A stretch of 64,000 nucleotides of DNA. It comes from Hymenobacter sedentarius. Lineage in GTDB: Bacteria > Bacteroidota > Bacteroidia > Cytophagales > Hymenobacteraceae. The stretch lies in assembly GCF_001507645.1 (NCBI RefSeq), contig NZ_CP013909.1:1922001-1986000 (forward strand), read 5' to 3'. The position numbers were made by a program, and so were the translations under genes. Position 1 is the first letter of the stretch, and each line of letters begins with the position of its first letter. Shown here piece by piece: positions 10,824-19,371 of the stretch. A model generated the notes under the pieces. The model was not told where the DNA came from, did no database searches, and saw only the letters and a list, made by a program, of their open reading frames with translations.

Positions 10824-11093
10824 ATGGCTAAAGAATCCATCAAAGCACGGGAGCGCAAGCGCATTGCCACCGTGGCCCGCTACGCTGAGAAGCGCAAGGC
10901 TCTGAAAGCTGCCGGCGACTACGAAGGTCTCGACAAGCTGCCCAAAAACGCTTCGCCCGTGCGCTTGCATAACCGCGACATGATTGACGGCCGCCCCCGC
11001 GGCTACATGCGCAAGTTTGGCATCAGCCGCGTGCGTTTCCGCGAAATGGCTCTGGCCGGGAAGATTCCTGGTGTGACCAAGTCGAGCTGGTAG
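10824..11093 (+). CDS. rpsN: 30S ribosomal protein S14 (zinc-free type)
   Basis: S14 is a 30S head protein near S3 and S10. At 89 residues this is the longer zinc-independent form: the two CxxC pairs of the short form are absent and no cysteine is present. Core motifs are [34 protein letters not shown] and the terminal GVTKSSW. Zinc-free S14 is usual in Bacteroidota. A strong terminator follows, so it ends this transcription unit. Confidence 0.97.
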   Translation: MAKESIKARERKRIATVARYAEKRKALKAAGDYEGLDKLPKNASPVRLHNRDMIDGRPRGYMRKFGISRVRFREMALAGKIPGVTKSSW

Positions 11094-11117
11094 TACAGTC
11101 TGGCTTTCGCCGAATTG

Positions 11118-11148
11118 AAAAGCCCCCAAGTTATTGGGGGCTTTTTTT
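11118..11148 (+). terminator. Rho-independent terminator after rpsN
   Basis: AAGCCCCCAA (11120-11129) pairs with TTGGGGGCTT (11134-11143) around GTTA, followed by a T run. It splits the spc cluster between S14 and S8. Confidence 0.92.
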
Positions 11149-11243
11149 ATGAAAGGTGACACAGTGCACCCCACTTAATGCCGTTTATTGCTAGGAGTGA
11201 AGAGCAAAAGACACAAAGATTCAATGACATTTATGCAGTCCAC

Positions 11244-11275
11244 TTGCATAAGTGTCACGTTTTCCGTTACCTTTG
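11244..11275 (+). promoter_or_regulatory. Candidate upstream promoter (P1) of the rpsH unit
   Basis: TACCTTTG (11268-11275) matches TAnnTTTG, with TTG (11244-11246) 21 bases upstream. The downstream bases GCACTCC match those after the rplC promoter. It would give a leader of about 170 bases before rpsH. Confidence 0.55.
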
Positions 11276-11390
11276 CACTCCGAAAACTTGGGGAAGGCCT
11301 CAAACCATTTGGCAGGTTGCCAAAAGAAACCATTGGCTGCACCGTCGCCGGGCAAGCCAAGTAGTCTTAACCGAAATTTCGTTGGTCCCG

Positions 11391-11421
11391 TTGGGCACCC
11401 GGCGAAATTTTCTTATCTTTG
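11391..11421 (+). promoter_or_regulatory. Bacteroidota-type promoter (P2) of the rpsH unit
   Basis: TATCTTTG (11414-11421) is an exact -7 match, with TTG (11391-11393) 20 bases upstream. It is the same octamer as at rplC and leaves a leader of about 28 bases to rpsH. Confidence 0.72.
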
Positions 11422-11454
11422 CGCTCCGAAAAAAGCGGACGCATTTAATACTCA

Positions 11455-11853
11455 ATGAATACTGACCCCATTGCCGACTACCTGACCCGGGTACGCAACG
11501 CCATCAAGGCGAACCACCGGGTGGTAGAAATCCCGGCCAGCAACATCAAAAAGGAAATCACGAAGGTGCTCTACCACAAGGGCTACATTCAGTCGTACCG
11601 TTTTGATGATTCATCGGTTCAGGGCACCATCAAAATTGCCCTGAAGTACAACCCGACCACCAAGGCTCCCGCCATCACCAAGCTGCAGCGCGTTTCGACG
11701 CCCGGCTTGCGTCAGTACGTGGCTGCCGACAACCTGCCCCGCGTCCTCAGCGGCCTAGGTGTCGCCATCATCTCGACCTCGAAAGGCGTGATGACGGAGA
11801 AAGAGTGCAAAACCGAGAACGTGGGCGGCGAGGTGCTGTGCTACGTGTACTAA
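11455..11853 (+). CDS. rpsH: 30S ribosomal protein S8
   Basis: S8 binds the central domain of 16S rRNA; in Escherichia coli it also represses spc translation. The 132 residues begin MNTDPIADYLTRVRNAIKA, the family N-terminus, and the C-terminal signature (GLGVAIISTSKGVMTEKECK) includes the STSKG RNA-binding motif. It starts a new transcription unit after the terminator and paired promoters. Confidence 0.98.
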   Translation: MNTDPIADYLTRVRNAIKANHRVVEIPASNIKKEITKVLYHKGYIQSYRFDDSSVQGTIKIALKYNPTTKAPAITKLQRVSTPGLRQYVAADNLPRVLSGLGVAIISTSKGVMTEKECKTENVGGEVLCYVY

Positions 11854-11880
11854 TCCGGAACCGCTTTAGCTAACTCAATT

Positions 11881-12435
11881 ATGTCACGTATTGGTAAACT
11901 GCCGATTTCCGTCCCCGCCGGGGTCGCTATCTCGGTTGAGAAAGACAACGTGGTAACGGTGAAAGGTCCTAAGGGCACGCTAACCACGCAAGTGGACCGC
12001 GACATCAACGTTGCCATTGAAGACGGTACCCTCACGGTATCCCGTCCCACGGAGCAGAAGCGTCACAAGGCCATGCACGGCCTGTACCGCTCGCTCATCA
12101 ACAACATGGTAGAAGGCGTGAGCAACGGCTTCACCAAGCAGTTGGAGCTGGTAGGCGTAGGCTATAAAGCCTCCTTGGCCGGCACCACGCTGGAATTAGC
12201 TTTGGGTTACTCGCACAACGTGTTCATCGCGTTACCGAAAGAAGTAACTGCAACGGCTGTTACCGAAAAAGGTAAAAACCCGATTGTTACGCTCACCAGC
12301 ATCGACAATCAACTGTTGGGCCAGGTGGCCGCTAAAATTCGTTCATTGCGTAAAGTCGAGCCTTACAAAGGCAAAGGTGTACGCTTCGTGGGCGAAATCA
12401 TCCGTCGCAAAGCTGGTAAAACGGCCTCTAAATAA
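11881..12435 (+). CDS. rplF: 50S ribosomal protein L6
   Basis: L6 lies near the sarcin-ricin loop and the factor-binding site of the 50S subunit. The 184 residues start MSRIGKLPISVPAGVAISVE; the middle has LELVGVGYKASLAGTTLEL and the C-terminus RKVEPYKGKGVRFVGEIIRR, both diagnostic. It is 27 bases after rpsH and 9 before rplR. Confidence 0.98.
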   Translation: MSRIGKLPISVPAGVAISVEKDNVVTVKGPKGTLTTQVDRDINVAIEDGTLTVSRPTEQKRHKAMHGLYRSLINNMVEGVSNGFTKQLELVGVGYKASLAGTTLELALGYSHNVFIALPKEVTATAVTEKGKNPIVTLTSIDNQLLGQVAAKIRSLRKVEPYKGKGVRFVGEIIRRKAGKTASK

Positions 12436-12444
12436 GTTCGCATC

Positions 12445-12795
12445 ATGGCATTTGATAAGGCACAACGCCGCAAGCGGATTCAGCGCATCATCCGTACCAA
12501 GGTGGCTGGCACGTCCGAGCGGCCGCGGCTCTCGGTGTTCCGTAGCAACACGGGCATCTACGCTCAGATTATCGACGACACTACCGGCCGTACGCTGGCA
12601 GCTGCTACGTCGAAAAAAGTAACCGCCGAGGGTGGCAACGGTGTGGCTTTGGCCGCCGCCGTAGGTCGGCAGATTGCCGCCGTCGCCCAGGAGAAAGGCA
12701 TCACGAAAGTGGTGTTTGACCGCTCCGGTTACCTCTACCACGGTCGCGTAAAATCATTGGCTGAAGGAGCCCGCGAAGGCGGCCTCAATTTCTAA
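12445..12795 (+). CDS. rplR: 50S ribosomal protein L18
   Basis: L18 binds 5S rRNA together with L5 and L25. The 116 residues have the pattern [37 protein letters not shown] and the C-terminal [20 protein letters not shown] typical of L18. rpsE starts six bases after its stop. Confidence 0.97.
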   Translation: MAFDKAQRRKRIQRIIRTKVAGTSERPRLSVFRSNTGIYAQIIDDTTGRTLAAATSKKVTAEGGNGVALAAAVGRQIAAVAQEKGITKVVFDRSGYLYHGRVKSLAEGAREGGLNF

Positions 12796-12801
12796 ACTAT
12801 C

Positions 12802-13377
12802 ATGGCGCAAGAACGCGACAACAATCGTCCTGGCGGAGACCGTCAGCGCAGCAACGACCGCGACCGGAACAAGGACAACTCCCGCATGGGTGCTGACTCC
12901 GACTTCAAAGAAAAAGTAGTAGCCATCAACCGCGTAGCGAAGGTGGTGAAGGGTGGTCGCCGCTTTAGCTTCTCTGCCATCGTGGTAGTAGGCGACGGCA
13001 ATGGCAACGTGGGCTACGGCCTAGGCAAAGCCAACGAAGTAACCGACGCCATTGCTAAAGGCATTGACGACGCTAAGAAGAACGTAGTGAAAGTACCGAT
13101 GTACAAGCACACGGTTCCTCACCTCATGGAAGGCCGCTACGGTGGTGGTTTCGTGCTCATCCAACCGGCAGCGGCTGGTACGGGTGTAATCGCAGGTGGT
13201 GCTATGCGCGCCGTGTTCGAGAGCGCCGGTATCAAGGATGTGTTGGCGAAGTCGAAAGGCTCGTCGAACCCTCACAACGTGGTAAAGGCTACCTTTGCTG
13301 CCTTGGCCAAGATGCGTGACCCTTTGCAAATTGCACAGGCACGTGGTATCTCTCTTGCCCGCGTTTTTAACGGTTAA
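12802..13377 (+). CDS. rpsE: 30S ribosomal protein S5
   Basis: S5 is a 30S body protein that affects decoding accuracy and mRNA unwinding. Of 191 residues, about the first 33 are a polar Asn/Arg/Asp extension ([14 protein letters not shown]). The double-stranded RNA-binding-like domain then starts at [20 protein letters not shown] and continues with [15 protein letters not shown]. The C-terminal domain includes [16 protein letters not shown]. rpmD follows after five bases. Confidence 0.97.
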   Translation: MAQERDNNRPGGDRQRSNDRDRNKDNSRMGADSDFKEKVVAINRVAKVVKGGRRFSFSAIVVVGDGNGNVGYGLGKANEVTDAIAKGIDDAKKNVVKVPMYKHTVPHLMEGRYGGGFVLIQPAAAGTGVIAGGAMRAVFESAGIKDVLAKSKGSSNPHNVVKATFAALAKMRDPLQIAQARGISLARVFNG

Positions 13378-13382
13378 TTGAC

Positions 13383-13562
13383 ATGGCACAAATTAAAGTA
13401 AAGCTCGTGCGCAGCGCAATTGACCGCCCCGAGCGTCAGAAGCGCACCGTTCAGTCCTTGGGGCTGAACAAAATGAACAGCACCGCGCAGCACGAAGTAA
13501 ACCCGTCCATCATGGGCATGGTGAACAGCGTGAAGCACCTGCTAGAAGTAACCGAACTGTAA
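13383..13562 (+). CDS. rpmD: 50S ribosomal protein L30
   Basis: This 59-residue gene encodes L30, a small protein on the back of the 50S subunit. It starts MAQIKVKLVRSAIDRPERQK and continues TVQSLGLNKMNST, the L30 ferredoxin-like pattern (LVRSxIGRxxxxxxTxxxLGLxK). It lies five bases after rpsE and 14 before rplO, its standard place in the spc cluster. Confidence 0.96.
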   Translation: MAQIKVKLVRSAIDRPERQKRTVQSLGLNKMNSTAQHEVNPSIMGMVNSVKHLLEVTEL

Positions 13563-13576
13563 GACCATATATCGTC

Positions 13577-14026
13577 ATGCTTAATCTCAGCAATCTATCG
13601 CCAGCCTACGGCTCGACTAAAAACGAGAAGCGGATTGGCCGGGGCGAAGGCTCCACGCGCGGTGGCACGTCGACCCGTGGTCACAAAGGCGCCAAGTCGC
13701 GTTCGGGCTACAAGCGCAAATCCGGCTTTGAAGGTGGCCAAATGCCACTCCAGCGCCGTGTGCCTAAGTTTGGTTTCACCAACATTAACCGCGTAGAGTA
13801 CAAAGCCATCAACCTTGATGCCCTTGCTACCCTTTTGGAGAAGAACAGCGCTACCACCATGGATGCCGCTTACTTCGTAGCCAACGGTTTGGTGTCGAAA
13901 AACGCCAAAATAAAAATCCTCGGTCGTGGCGAAGTATCCACTGCCTTGGAGGTTCATGCTCACGCATTCTCGAAGTCGGCCGTTGAAGCCATCGAGAAGG
14001 CCGGCGGCAAAGCCGTAACGCTCTAA
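13577..14026 (+). CDS. rplO: 50S ribosomal protein L15
   Basis: L15 is a core 50S assembly protein. The 149 residues begin MLNLSNLSPAYGSTKNEKRI and show the basic glycine-rich N-terminal stretch (RGGTSTRGHKGAKSRSG) and the motif GGQMPLQRRVPKFGF. The C-terminal signature VHAHAFSKSAVEAIEKAGG is present. secY follows after 15 bases. Confidence 0.97.
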   Translation: MLNLSNLSPAYGSTKNEKRIGRGEGSTRGGTSTRGHKGAKSRSGYKRKSGFEGGQMPLQRRVPKFGFTNINRVEYKAINLDALATLLEKNSATTMDAAYFVANGLVSKNAKIKILGRGEVSTALEVHAHAFSKSAVEAIEKAGGKAVTL

Positions 14027-14041
14027 AGCCTACCTTCGGCA

Positions 14042-15361
14042 ATGAATAAGTTTATCACGTCGATAAAGAACATTTTTGCGATTGAGGATCTGCGTACGCG
14101 GATCCTCAATACGCTTTTCTTCATTGCCATCTATCGCCTCGGCGTTTACGTGGTGTTGCCGGGTGTAGACCCGACACGCCTCAAGACCGGTGCTCAAGGC
14201 TTGTTTGGCATCTTGGATACGCTACTTGGTGGTGCATTCAGCCACGCGTCAATTTTCGCGTTGGGCATTATGCCTTACATATCTGCATCAATCGTACTGC
14301 AGTTGCTTACAATAGCTGTTCCTTATTTTCAGAAGCTCCAAAAAGAAGGCGAGTCTGGCCGTAAGAAGATTAACCAATACACTCGGATTCTTACGATTCC
14401 AATTGTACTGGCCCAGTCGGTTGGCTTTATTGCTACGATCAACGCCGAAGCCATAATCAATCCTGGCACATTCTTCACCGTTTCGACCATGATTATCATC
14501 ACGGCTGGAACATTGTTCTGCATGTGGTTGGGTGAGAAGATTACGGACAAAGGCATTGGCAACGGTATCTCCATGATTATTATGATTGGTATCGTTTCGC
14601 GTCTTCCTGGTGCTATCATCGGTGAGGCAGCTGCCAAGGGGGTTAATAAGTCCCTGATTTTCCTGTTGGAAATGGTGGTGCTGTTCCTCGTTGTAATGGC
14701 GGTTATTGTACTTACGCAGGCGGTTCGCCGCATTGCAGTACAGTATGCTAAGCAGGTAGGTGGCACCACGCAGCTCGATGCACAGCGTCAGTTTATTCCC
14801 CTTAAGGTGAATGCTGCTGGTGTAATGCCCATCATCTTTGCGCAATCGCTGATGTTTGTGCCGGCTATTGTGGCTTCGGTATGGCAGAACCAGAGTGATA
14901 CTGCTAGTTACATTGGGGTGAAGTTCTCGGACTACACCTCATGGCAGTACAATTTGACCTTTGGGCTGCTTATCATCATCTTCACTTACTTCTATACTGC
15001 TATCAGCGTCAACCCTAACCAGATTGCGGATGACTTAAAGCGTAGCGGTGGTTTTGTGCCAGGCGTAAAGCCAGGTCGGGATACGTCGGAATTTATCGAT
15101 GAAATCCTAACCCGCGTGACGCTTCCTGGTGCAGTAGCGCTTGCATTGATTGCCATTTTCCCGGCTATCGCCTTGCTACTCGGCGTAACACGTCCGTTCT
15201 CGGCATTCTACGGTGGTACATCACTTATCATCATGGTAGGTGTAGTTCTAGATACCGTGAATCAAGTTCAGAGTTACTTGCTGATGCAGCATTACGATGG
15301 GATGATGAAATCGGGCAAGCTTCGTGGTCGCACAGCCCAGCCCATTTCGATAGCCTCGTAA
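14042..15361 (+). CDS. secY: Protein translocase subunit SecY
   Basis: SecY is the ten-helix channel of the Sec translocon in the cytoplasmic membrane. The 439 residues have the family N-terminus (FITSIKNIFAIEDLRTRILN), the plug region GVDPTRLKTGAQGLFGILDT and the segment GIMPYISASIVLQLL. The cytosolic loop carrying the YxxxxRGGxxPG-like motif appears as RSGGFVPGVKPG. The secY-map-infA order is classical. Confidence 0.98.
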   Translation: MNKFITSIKNIFAIEDLRTRILNTLFFIAIYRLGVYVVLPGVDPTRLKTGAQGLFGILDTLLGGAFSHASIFALGIMPYISASIVLQLLTIAVPYFQKLQKEGESGRKKINQYTRILTIPIVLAQSVGFIATINAEAIINPGTFFTVSTMIIITAGTLFCMWLGEKITDKGIGNGISMIIMIGIVSRLPGAIIGEAAAKGVNKSLIFLLEMVVLFLVVMAVIVLTQAVRRIAVQYAKQVGGTTQLDAQRQFIPLKVNAAGVMPIIFAQSLMFVPAIVASVWQNQSDTASYIGVKFSDYTSWQYNLTFGLLIIIFTYFYTAISVNPNQIADDLKRSGGFVPGVKPGRDTSEFIDEILTRVTLPGAVALALIAIFPAIALLLGVTRPFSAFYGGTSLIIMVGVVLDTVNQVQSYLLMQHYDGMMKSGKLRGRTAQPISIAS

Positions 15362-15367
15362 GCAAAA

Positions 15368-16150
15368 ATGGCCAGCGGTAGCATTCAATATAGAACCGAA
15401 GAAGAAATCGACCTCATCCGTGCCAGTTCGCTAGTGCTGGCGAAGGCCCACGGCGAAGTCGCTGGTATGGTGAAGGAAGGGGTGACAACGCGGCAGCTTG
15501 ATAAGCGCGCGGAGGAATTCATCCGAGACCATGGTGGCGTTCCTTCCTTCAAAGGCTACAATAAGTTTCCCTACAGCTTGTGCCTCTCACCGAACTCGGT
15601 AGTAGTGCACGGGTTTGCTACCGACCAGCCGCTGAAAAGCGGCGATATTTTATCGGTAGACTGTGGGGTTTTCCTGAATGGCTTCCATTCAGACAGTGCT
15701 TACACTTACCCAATAGGGGAGGTGGCACCTGAAGTATTGACGTTGCTGGCTGAAACCAAAGCGTCACTGTACAAAGGCATTGAGCAAGCCGTGAGTGGCA
15801 ACCGCGTGGGCGATATCAGCTACGCTATCCAGAACCATGTAGCCCCGTTGGGCTACGGTGTGGTGAGAGAGCTGGTTGGTCATGGAGTTGGCGCGAAGTT
15901 ACATGAGAAGCCCGAAGTGCCAAATTATGGCAAGCGGGGTTCTGGACCGTTGCTGCAAACGGGTTTGGTATTGGCAATTGAGCCAATGGTAAACTTAGGC
16001 AAAAAGGACGTGGTACAGGAGGCGGATGGCTGGACTATCCGTACCAAAGACCGCAAGCCTTCCGCCCACTTTGAGCATACCATAGTAGTCAGAAAAGATA
16101 AGGCGGAGATTCTTACCACCTTTGAGTACATAGAAAAAGCACTGCAGTAG
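15368..16150 (+). CDS. map: Methionine aminopeptidase, type I
   Basis: This enzyme removes the initiator methionine from nascent proteins and uses two divalent metal ions. The 260-residue product is a short type I form without an N-terminal zinc domain. The substrate-binding and ligand motifs are visible: [13 protein letters not shown] (His), [19 protein letters not shown] (two Asp ligands), [18 protein letters not shown] (His) and AIEPMVNLG (Glu). It lies six bases after secY and five before infA. Confidence 0.97.
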   Translation: MASGSIQYRTEEEIDLIRASSLVLAKAHGEVAGMVKEGVTTRQLDKRAEEFIRDHGGVPSFKGYNKFPYSLCLSPNSVVVHGFATDQPLKSGDILSVDCGVFLNGFHSDSAYTYPIGEVAPEVLTLLAETKASLYKGIEQAVSGNRVGDISYAIQNHVAPLGYGVVRELVGHGVGAKLHEKPEVPNYGKRGSGPLLQTGLVLAIEPMVNLGKKDVVQEADGWTIRTKDRKPSAHFEHTIVVRKDKAEILTTFEYIEKALQ

Positions 16151-16155
16151 CCCTT

Positions 16156-16374
16156 ATGGCCAAACAAGCCTCGATTGAGCAGGACGGAACCATCCTGGAA
16201 GCCCTCTCTAACGCCATGTTTCGCGTGGAGTTGGAGAACGGTCACCAACTGATTGCCCACATTTCAGGCAAGATGCGGATGCACTACATCAAGATTCTGC
16301 CTGGCGACAAGGTAAAGCTGGAAATGTCTCCCTACGACTTGTCGAAGGGCCGGATAAAGTATCGTTATAAATAA
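16156..16374 (+). CDS. infA: Translation initiation factor IF-1
   Basis: IF-1 is an OB-fold protein that occupies the ribosomal A site during initiation. The 72 residues, the standard length, begin [20 protein letters not shown] and contain [32 protein letters not shown] and [15 protein letters not shown], all family hallmarks. Confidence 0.98.
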   Translation: MAKQASIEQDGTILEALSNAMFRVELENGHQLIAHISGKMRMHYIKILPGDKVKLEMSPYDLSKGRIKYRYK

Positions 16375-16395
16375 ACCCGTTTCCCTTCACAGGTC

Positions 16396-16512
16396 ATGAA
16401 AGTAAAAACCTCGGTGAAAAAGCGTAGTGTGGACTGCAAATTGGTCCGCCGTAATGGCAAGCTCTACGTCATCAACAAGAAAAACCCCCGCTTCAAGCAG
16501 CGCCAGGGTTAA
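16396..16512 (+). CDS. rpmJ: 50S ribosomal protein L36 (zinc-free type)
   Basis: L36 is the smallest 50S protein. The 38-residue product begins [20 protein letters not shown] and ends NPRFKQRQG. Of the canonical zinc ligands (Cys11, Cys14, Cys27, His32) only Cys14 remains; the other positions are Ser11, Asn27 and Arg32, so zinc should not bind. This zinc-free form is common in Bacteroidota. It lies between infA and rpsM. Confidence 0.96.
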   Translation: MKVKTSVKKRSVDCKLVRRNGKLYVINKKNPRFKQRQG

Positions 16513-16526
16513 TCCTATTTTAGAAT

Positions 16527-16590
16527 CCCGGAACCTTGGGTACTGAGGAGTTGGTTTACCCTACTTCCCGCCTTCCAAGTAGTTGCCGGG
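16527..16590 (+). promoter_or_regulatory. Nested hairpin upstream of rpsM
   Basis: CCCGG (16527-16531), AAC (16532-16534) and CTTGG (16535-16539) pair in order with CCAAG (16575-16579), GTT (16582-16584) and CCGGG (16586-16590), leaving two small bulges. It fills the 108-base rpmJ-rpsM gap. In Escherichia coli, S4 binds the leader directly upstream of rpsM; an equivalent site here is inference. Confidence 0.45.
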
Positions 16591-16620
16591 TTTCTGTCCG
16601 CAAACACATAACCACACAAA

Positions 16621-16998
16621 ATGGCTCGTATCGCAGGGGTTGATATCCCGGACAACAAGCGCGGCGAAATCGCCCTGACTTACATCTTCGGCATTGGCCG
16701 GAGCAATTCTCAGAAGATTCTGGTGAAAGCCGGGGTTGACATCAACAAGAAGGTAAAGGACTGGACCGACGAGGAGTCGGGCGCTATCCGTGCCATCATT
16801 GCAGCTGAGCACAAGACGGAAGGCGTTCTACGCTCGGAAGTAACCACCAACATCAAGCGTTTGATGGATATTGGTTGCTATCGTGGCTTGCGTCACCGCA
16901 AAGGTCTGCCGGTTCGTGGTCAGCGCACCAAGAACAACTCGCGTACCCGCAAGGGCAAGCGGAAGACGGTAGCTGGCAAGAAGAAGGCAACCAAATAA
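16621..16998 (+). CDS. rpsM: 30S ribosomal protein S13
   Basis: S13 sits in the 30S head and forms bridges to the 50S subunit. The 125 residues start [20 protein letters not shown] and carry [14 protein letters not shown] and [20 protein letters not shown], the S13 signature. The lysine-rich C-terminal tail is normal. It leads the alpha segment rpsM-rpsK-rpsD-rpoA-rplQ. Confidence 0.98.
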   Translation: MARIAGVDIPDNKRGEIALTYIFGIGRSNSQKILVKAGVDINKKVKDWTDEESGAIRAIIAAEHKTEGVLRSEVTTNIKRLMDIGCYRGLRHRKGLPVRGQRTKNNSRTRKGKRKTVAGKKKATK

Positions 16999-17013
16999 TC
17001 TCATCCGGGAATC

Positions 17014-17055
17014 GGCGCTGGTGGCTGCGAGTAATGTACTTGCGCTGCTAGCGCC
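17014..17055 (+). promoter_or_regulatory. Hairpin in the rpsM-rpsK gap
   Basis: GGCGCT (17014-17019) pairs with AGCGCC (17050-17055), and inside it GCGAGTA pairs with TACTTGC around ATG. No U tract follows. It occupies most of the 87-base spacer and may be a protein-binding or RNA-processing site. Confidence 0.4.
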
Positions 17056-17085
17056 AACACCTCCTGCATTTTTTGCGATAACCAA

Positions 17086-17478
17086 ATGGCACAAAAAAGA
17101 AAAGACAAAGCCAAGAAGCGCGTTGTCGTGGTGGAGCAGGTTGGCCAGGTACATATCCGTGCCTCGTTCAACAACATCATCATCTCCATTACCAATAACA
17201 ACGGTCAAGTTATTTCGTGGGCTTCGGCCGGCAAAATGGGCTTCCGTGGTTCGAAGAAAAACACGCCCTACGCCGCCCAAATGGCGATGAGCGACTGCGG
17301 TAAAGTAGCCCACGACCTGGGCATGCGCAAAGCTGAAGTATTCGTTAAAGGTCCGGGTTCGGGCCGTGAGTCGGCCATCCGCGCCCTCGGCAACGTGGGT
17401 ATTGAGGTGACCACCATCCGCGACGTAACGCCGCTGCCGCACAACGGCTGCCGCCCTCCCAAGCGTCGTCGCGTTTAG
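17086..17478 (+). CDS. rpsK: 30S ribosomal protein S11
   Basis: S11 lies on the 30S platform near the Shine-Dalgarno cleft. The 130 residues show the conserved core [56 protein letters not shown] and the C-terminal [19 protein letters not shown]. rpsD follows after 26 bases. Confidence 0.98.
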   Translation: MAQKRKDKAKKRVVVVEQVGQVHIRASFNNIIISITNNNGQVISWASAGKMGFRGSKKNTPYAAQMAMSDCGKVAHDLGMRKAEVFVKGPGSGRESAIRALGNVGIEVTTIRDVTPLPHNGCRPPKRRRV

Positions 17479-17504
17479 TTTTTCACTTCTGATATTAGAT
17501 TAAG

Positions 17505-18110
17505 ATGGCACGTTATACCGGCCCTACCTCAAAAATTGCCCGTCGCTTCAACGAGCCGATTTTCGGCCCTGACAAAGCGCTCAACAAGAAAGCCTATCCT
17601 CCGGGCCAGCACGGCCGCGGCCGCCGCAAGAAGCAGTCGGAGTACGCTGTCCAGCTGATGGAGAAGCAGAAGGTGAAGTACATGTACGGCATGTTGGAAA
17701 AGCAATTCGAAAACCTGTTCCACAAAGCAGCGACCATGCCCGGCATCACCGGTGACAACCTGCTCGCTCTGCTGGAAGCCCGTCTGGACAACGCCGTGTA
17801 CCGTTTGGGCATTGCCTCAACGCGTCGCGCTGCCCGCCAGCTGGTGGGCCACAAGCACATCACCGTTAACGGCGAAGTTGTCAACATTCCTTCGTACCAC
17901 CTCCGGGCTGGCGACGTAGTGGGTGTTCGCGAGAAGTCGAAGTCCTTGGAAGCTATCAACACGAGCCTGTCGGTTCGCAACTCGCGCCAGTTCTCCTGGT
18001 TGGAGTGGGACGGCAAGGAGATGGTTGGTAAGTTCATCAACGCCCCGGCTCGCGAGCTGATTCCGGAGAAAATCACGGAGCAGCTCATCGTCGAATTGTA
18101 TTCGAAGTAA
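17505..18110 (+). CDS. rpsD: 30S ribosomal protein S4
   Basis: S4 is a primary 16S rRNA binder and nucleates the 30S body; in many bacteria it represses the alpha operon. The 201 residues start [20 protein letters not shown]. The S4 RNA-binding domain is seen as [40 protein letters not shown]. No cysteine cluster is present at the N-terminus, so it is the zinc-free form. Confidence 0.98.
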   Translation: MARYTGPTSKIARRFNEPIFGPDKALNKKAYPPGQHGRGRRKKQSEYAVQLMEKQKVKYMYGMLEKQFENLFHKAATMPGITGDNLLALLEARLDNAVYRLGIASTRRAARQLVGHKHITVNGEVVNIPSYHLRAGDVVGVREKSKSLEAINTSLSVRNSRQFSWLEWDGKEMVGKFINAPARELIPEKITEQLIVELYSK

Positions 18111-18125
18111 TTAACGCTACTGGTA

Positions 18126-18150
18126 GCGGCCCGGCAATTTGTCGGGCCGC
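18126..18150 (+). promoter_or_regulatory. GC-rich hairpin between rpsD and rpoA
   Basis: GCGGCCCG (18126-18133) pairs with CGGGCCGC (18143-18150) around a 9-base loop. A T run appears only about 20 bases later, so it is not a standard terminator. It may slow or process the rpsD-rpoA transcript. Confidence 0.4.
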
Positions 18151-18200
18151 ACTTGTGCTTATACTTCACCAACTTTTTTCAAATTTTTTACGCCCCACAT

Positions 18201-19190
18201 ATGTCAATCTTAGCTTTTCAGATGCCGGAGAAAGTGGTGATGGAGAAATCCGACGACTTCACCGGGACGTTTGAATTTAAGCCGCTCGAGAAGGGCTACG
18301 GCGTCACCATCGGTAATGCGCTGCGTCGCATTCTGTTGTCGTCGCTGGAGGGTTTCGCCATCACGTCGGTTCGCACGAACAGCGTGTTGCATGAGTTTTC
18401 GACCATCGAAGGTGTGATTGAGGACATGTCCGAAATCATCCTGAACCTGAAAATGGTCCGCTTCAAGAAGACCAGCGACGCCATTGCTGATAAAATTACG
18501 GTGCGCGTGAAAGGTCAGGAGACCTTCTCGGGCAGCGACATTGGCAAGTTTGCCAGCGGCTTCGAGGTGCTCAACCCCGACCACGTGATTGCGCACATCG
18601 ACCCCAGCAAAGAGTTGGAGTTTGAGTTGACAATTGCCCGTGGCCGTGGCTATGTACCCGCCGACGAGAACAAGCCAGCTGACCAGGTTTTCGGTCAAAT
18701 TGCTATCGATGCTATCTACACGCCTATTAAGAACGTGAAGTACAGCATTGAGAACACCCGTGTGGAGCAAAAGACCGACTATGAGAAGCTCGTTATTGAG
18801 ATTCAGACCGACGGTTCAATTCATCCGGAGGAAGCACTAAAAGGTGCGGCCAACATCCTCATTCAGCACTTTATGCTGTTCTCGGATAACACGATGACCC
18901 TCGAAGGTCCTCGCGTGACCGAAGACGAGCCGATTGATGAGGAAACCATGCAGATGCGCAAGATGCTCAAGACTCCCCTGGAGGACATGGAGCTCAGCGT
19001 ACGCGCCAAGAACTGCCTCAAGGCTGCCGACATCAAAACGATGGGTGAATTGGTACAGCTCGAAATCGCTGACATGATGAAGTTCCGCAACTTCGGTAAG
19101 AAGAGCTTGACCGAGTTGGAGAACCTCGTTGAGGAGCGCGGCCTGGAGTTCGGCATGGACTTGGGCAAGTACCGCCTCGAAGAAGACTAG
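18201..19190 (+). CDS. rpoA: DNA-directed RNA polymerase alpha subunit
   Basis: Alpha dimerises to scaffold RNA polymerase assembly and its C-terminal domain contacts promoters and activators. The 329 residues include the N-terminal block [20 protein letters not shown] and the C-terminal helix-hairpin-helix domain ([40 protein letters not shown]). The ATG at 18201 is chosen; an in-frame start at 18153 would add 16 hydrophobic residues absent from the family. The gene keeps its usual place between rpsD and rplQ, but is separated from rplQ by a terminator-like structure. Confidence 0.97.
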   Translation: MSILAFQMPEKVVMEKSDDFTGTFEFKPLEKGYGVTIGNALRRILLSSLEGFAITSVRTNSVLHEFSTIEGVIEDMSEIILNLKMVRFKKTSDAIADKITVRVKGQETFSGSDIGKFASGFEVLNPDHVIAHIDPSKELEFELTIARGRGYVPADENKPADQVFGQIAIDAIYTPIKNVKYSIENTRVEQKTDYEKLVIEIQTDGSIHPEEALKGAANILIQHFMLFSDNTMTLEGPRVTEDEPIDEETMQMRKMLKTPLEDMELSVRAKNCLKAADIKTMGELVQLEIADMMKFRNFGKKSLTELENLVEERGLEFGMDLGKYRLEED

Positions 19191-19195
19191 ACGTC

Positions 19196-19263
19196 ATGGC
19201 TGAACCGTTGGAAAGTTGACTGTGTTGCAGTCGGCAGCTAACGGTTCAGCCATTCGCTTTTTT
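19196..19263 (+). terminator. Large terminator-like structure between rpoA and rplQ
   Basis: ATGGCTGAACCGTT (19196-19209) pairs perfectly with AACGGTTCAGCCAT (19240-19253), followed by TCGC and six Ts (19258-19263). The 30-base loop contains a second hairpin, GACTG/CAGTC. Partial termination or processing inside the alpha operon is likely. Confidence 0.75.
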
Positions 19264-19371
19264 AATAAACCTTTATTTTTTACCAGTGCGCCCCAGGGGC
19301 AGCGGTTCTAATGAGGCCTTCAAGGCCCGCCGTGGTCGCCGCCCGCAAGCGCACATCTTTTCAAACGTCCA

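Larger units (their letters stand above)
11149..11454 (+). other. Non-coding rpsN-rpsH spacer
   Basis: This stretch contains no convincing gene. It holds two Bacteroidota-type promoters, described separately, in a region where most bacteria have only a few bases between rpsN and rpsH. Short open frames at 11178-11465 and 11252-11458 read across the promoters and match no family I know. Confidence 0.6.
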
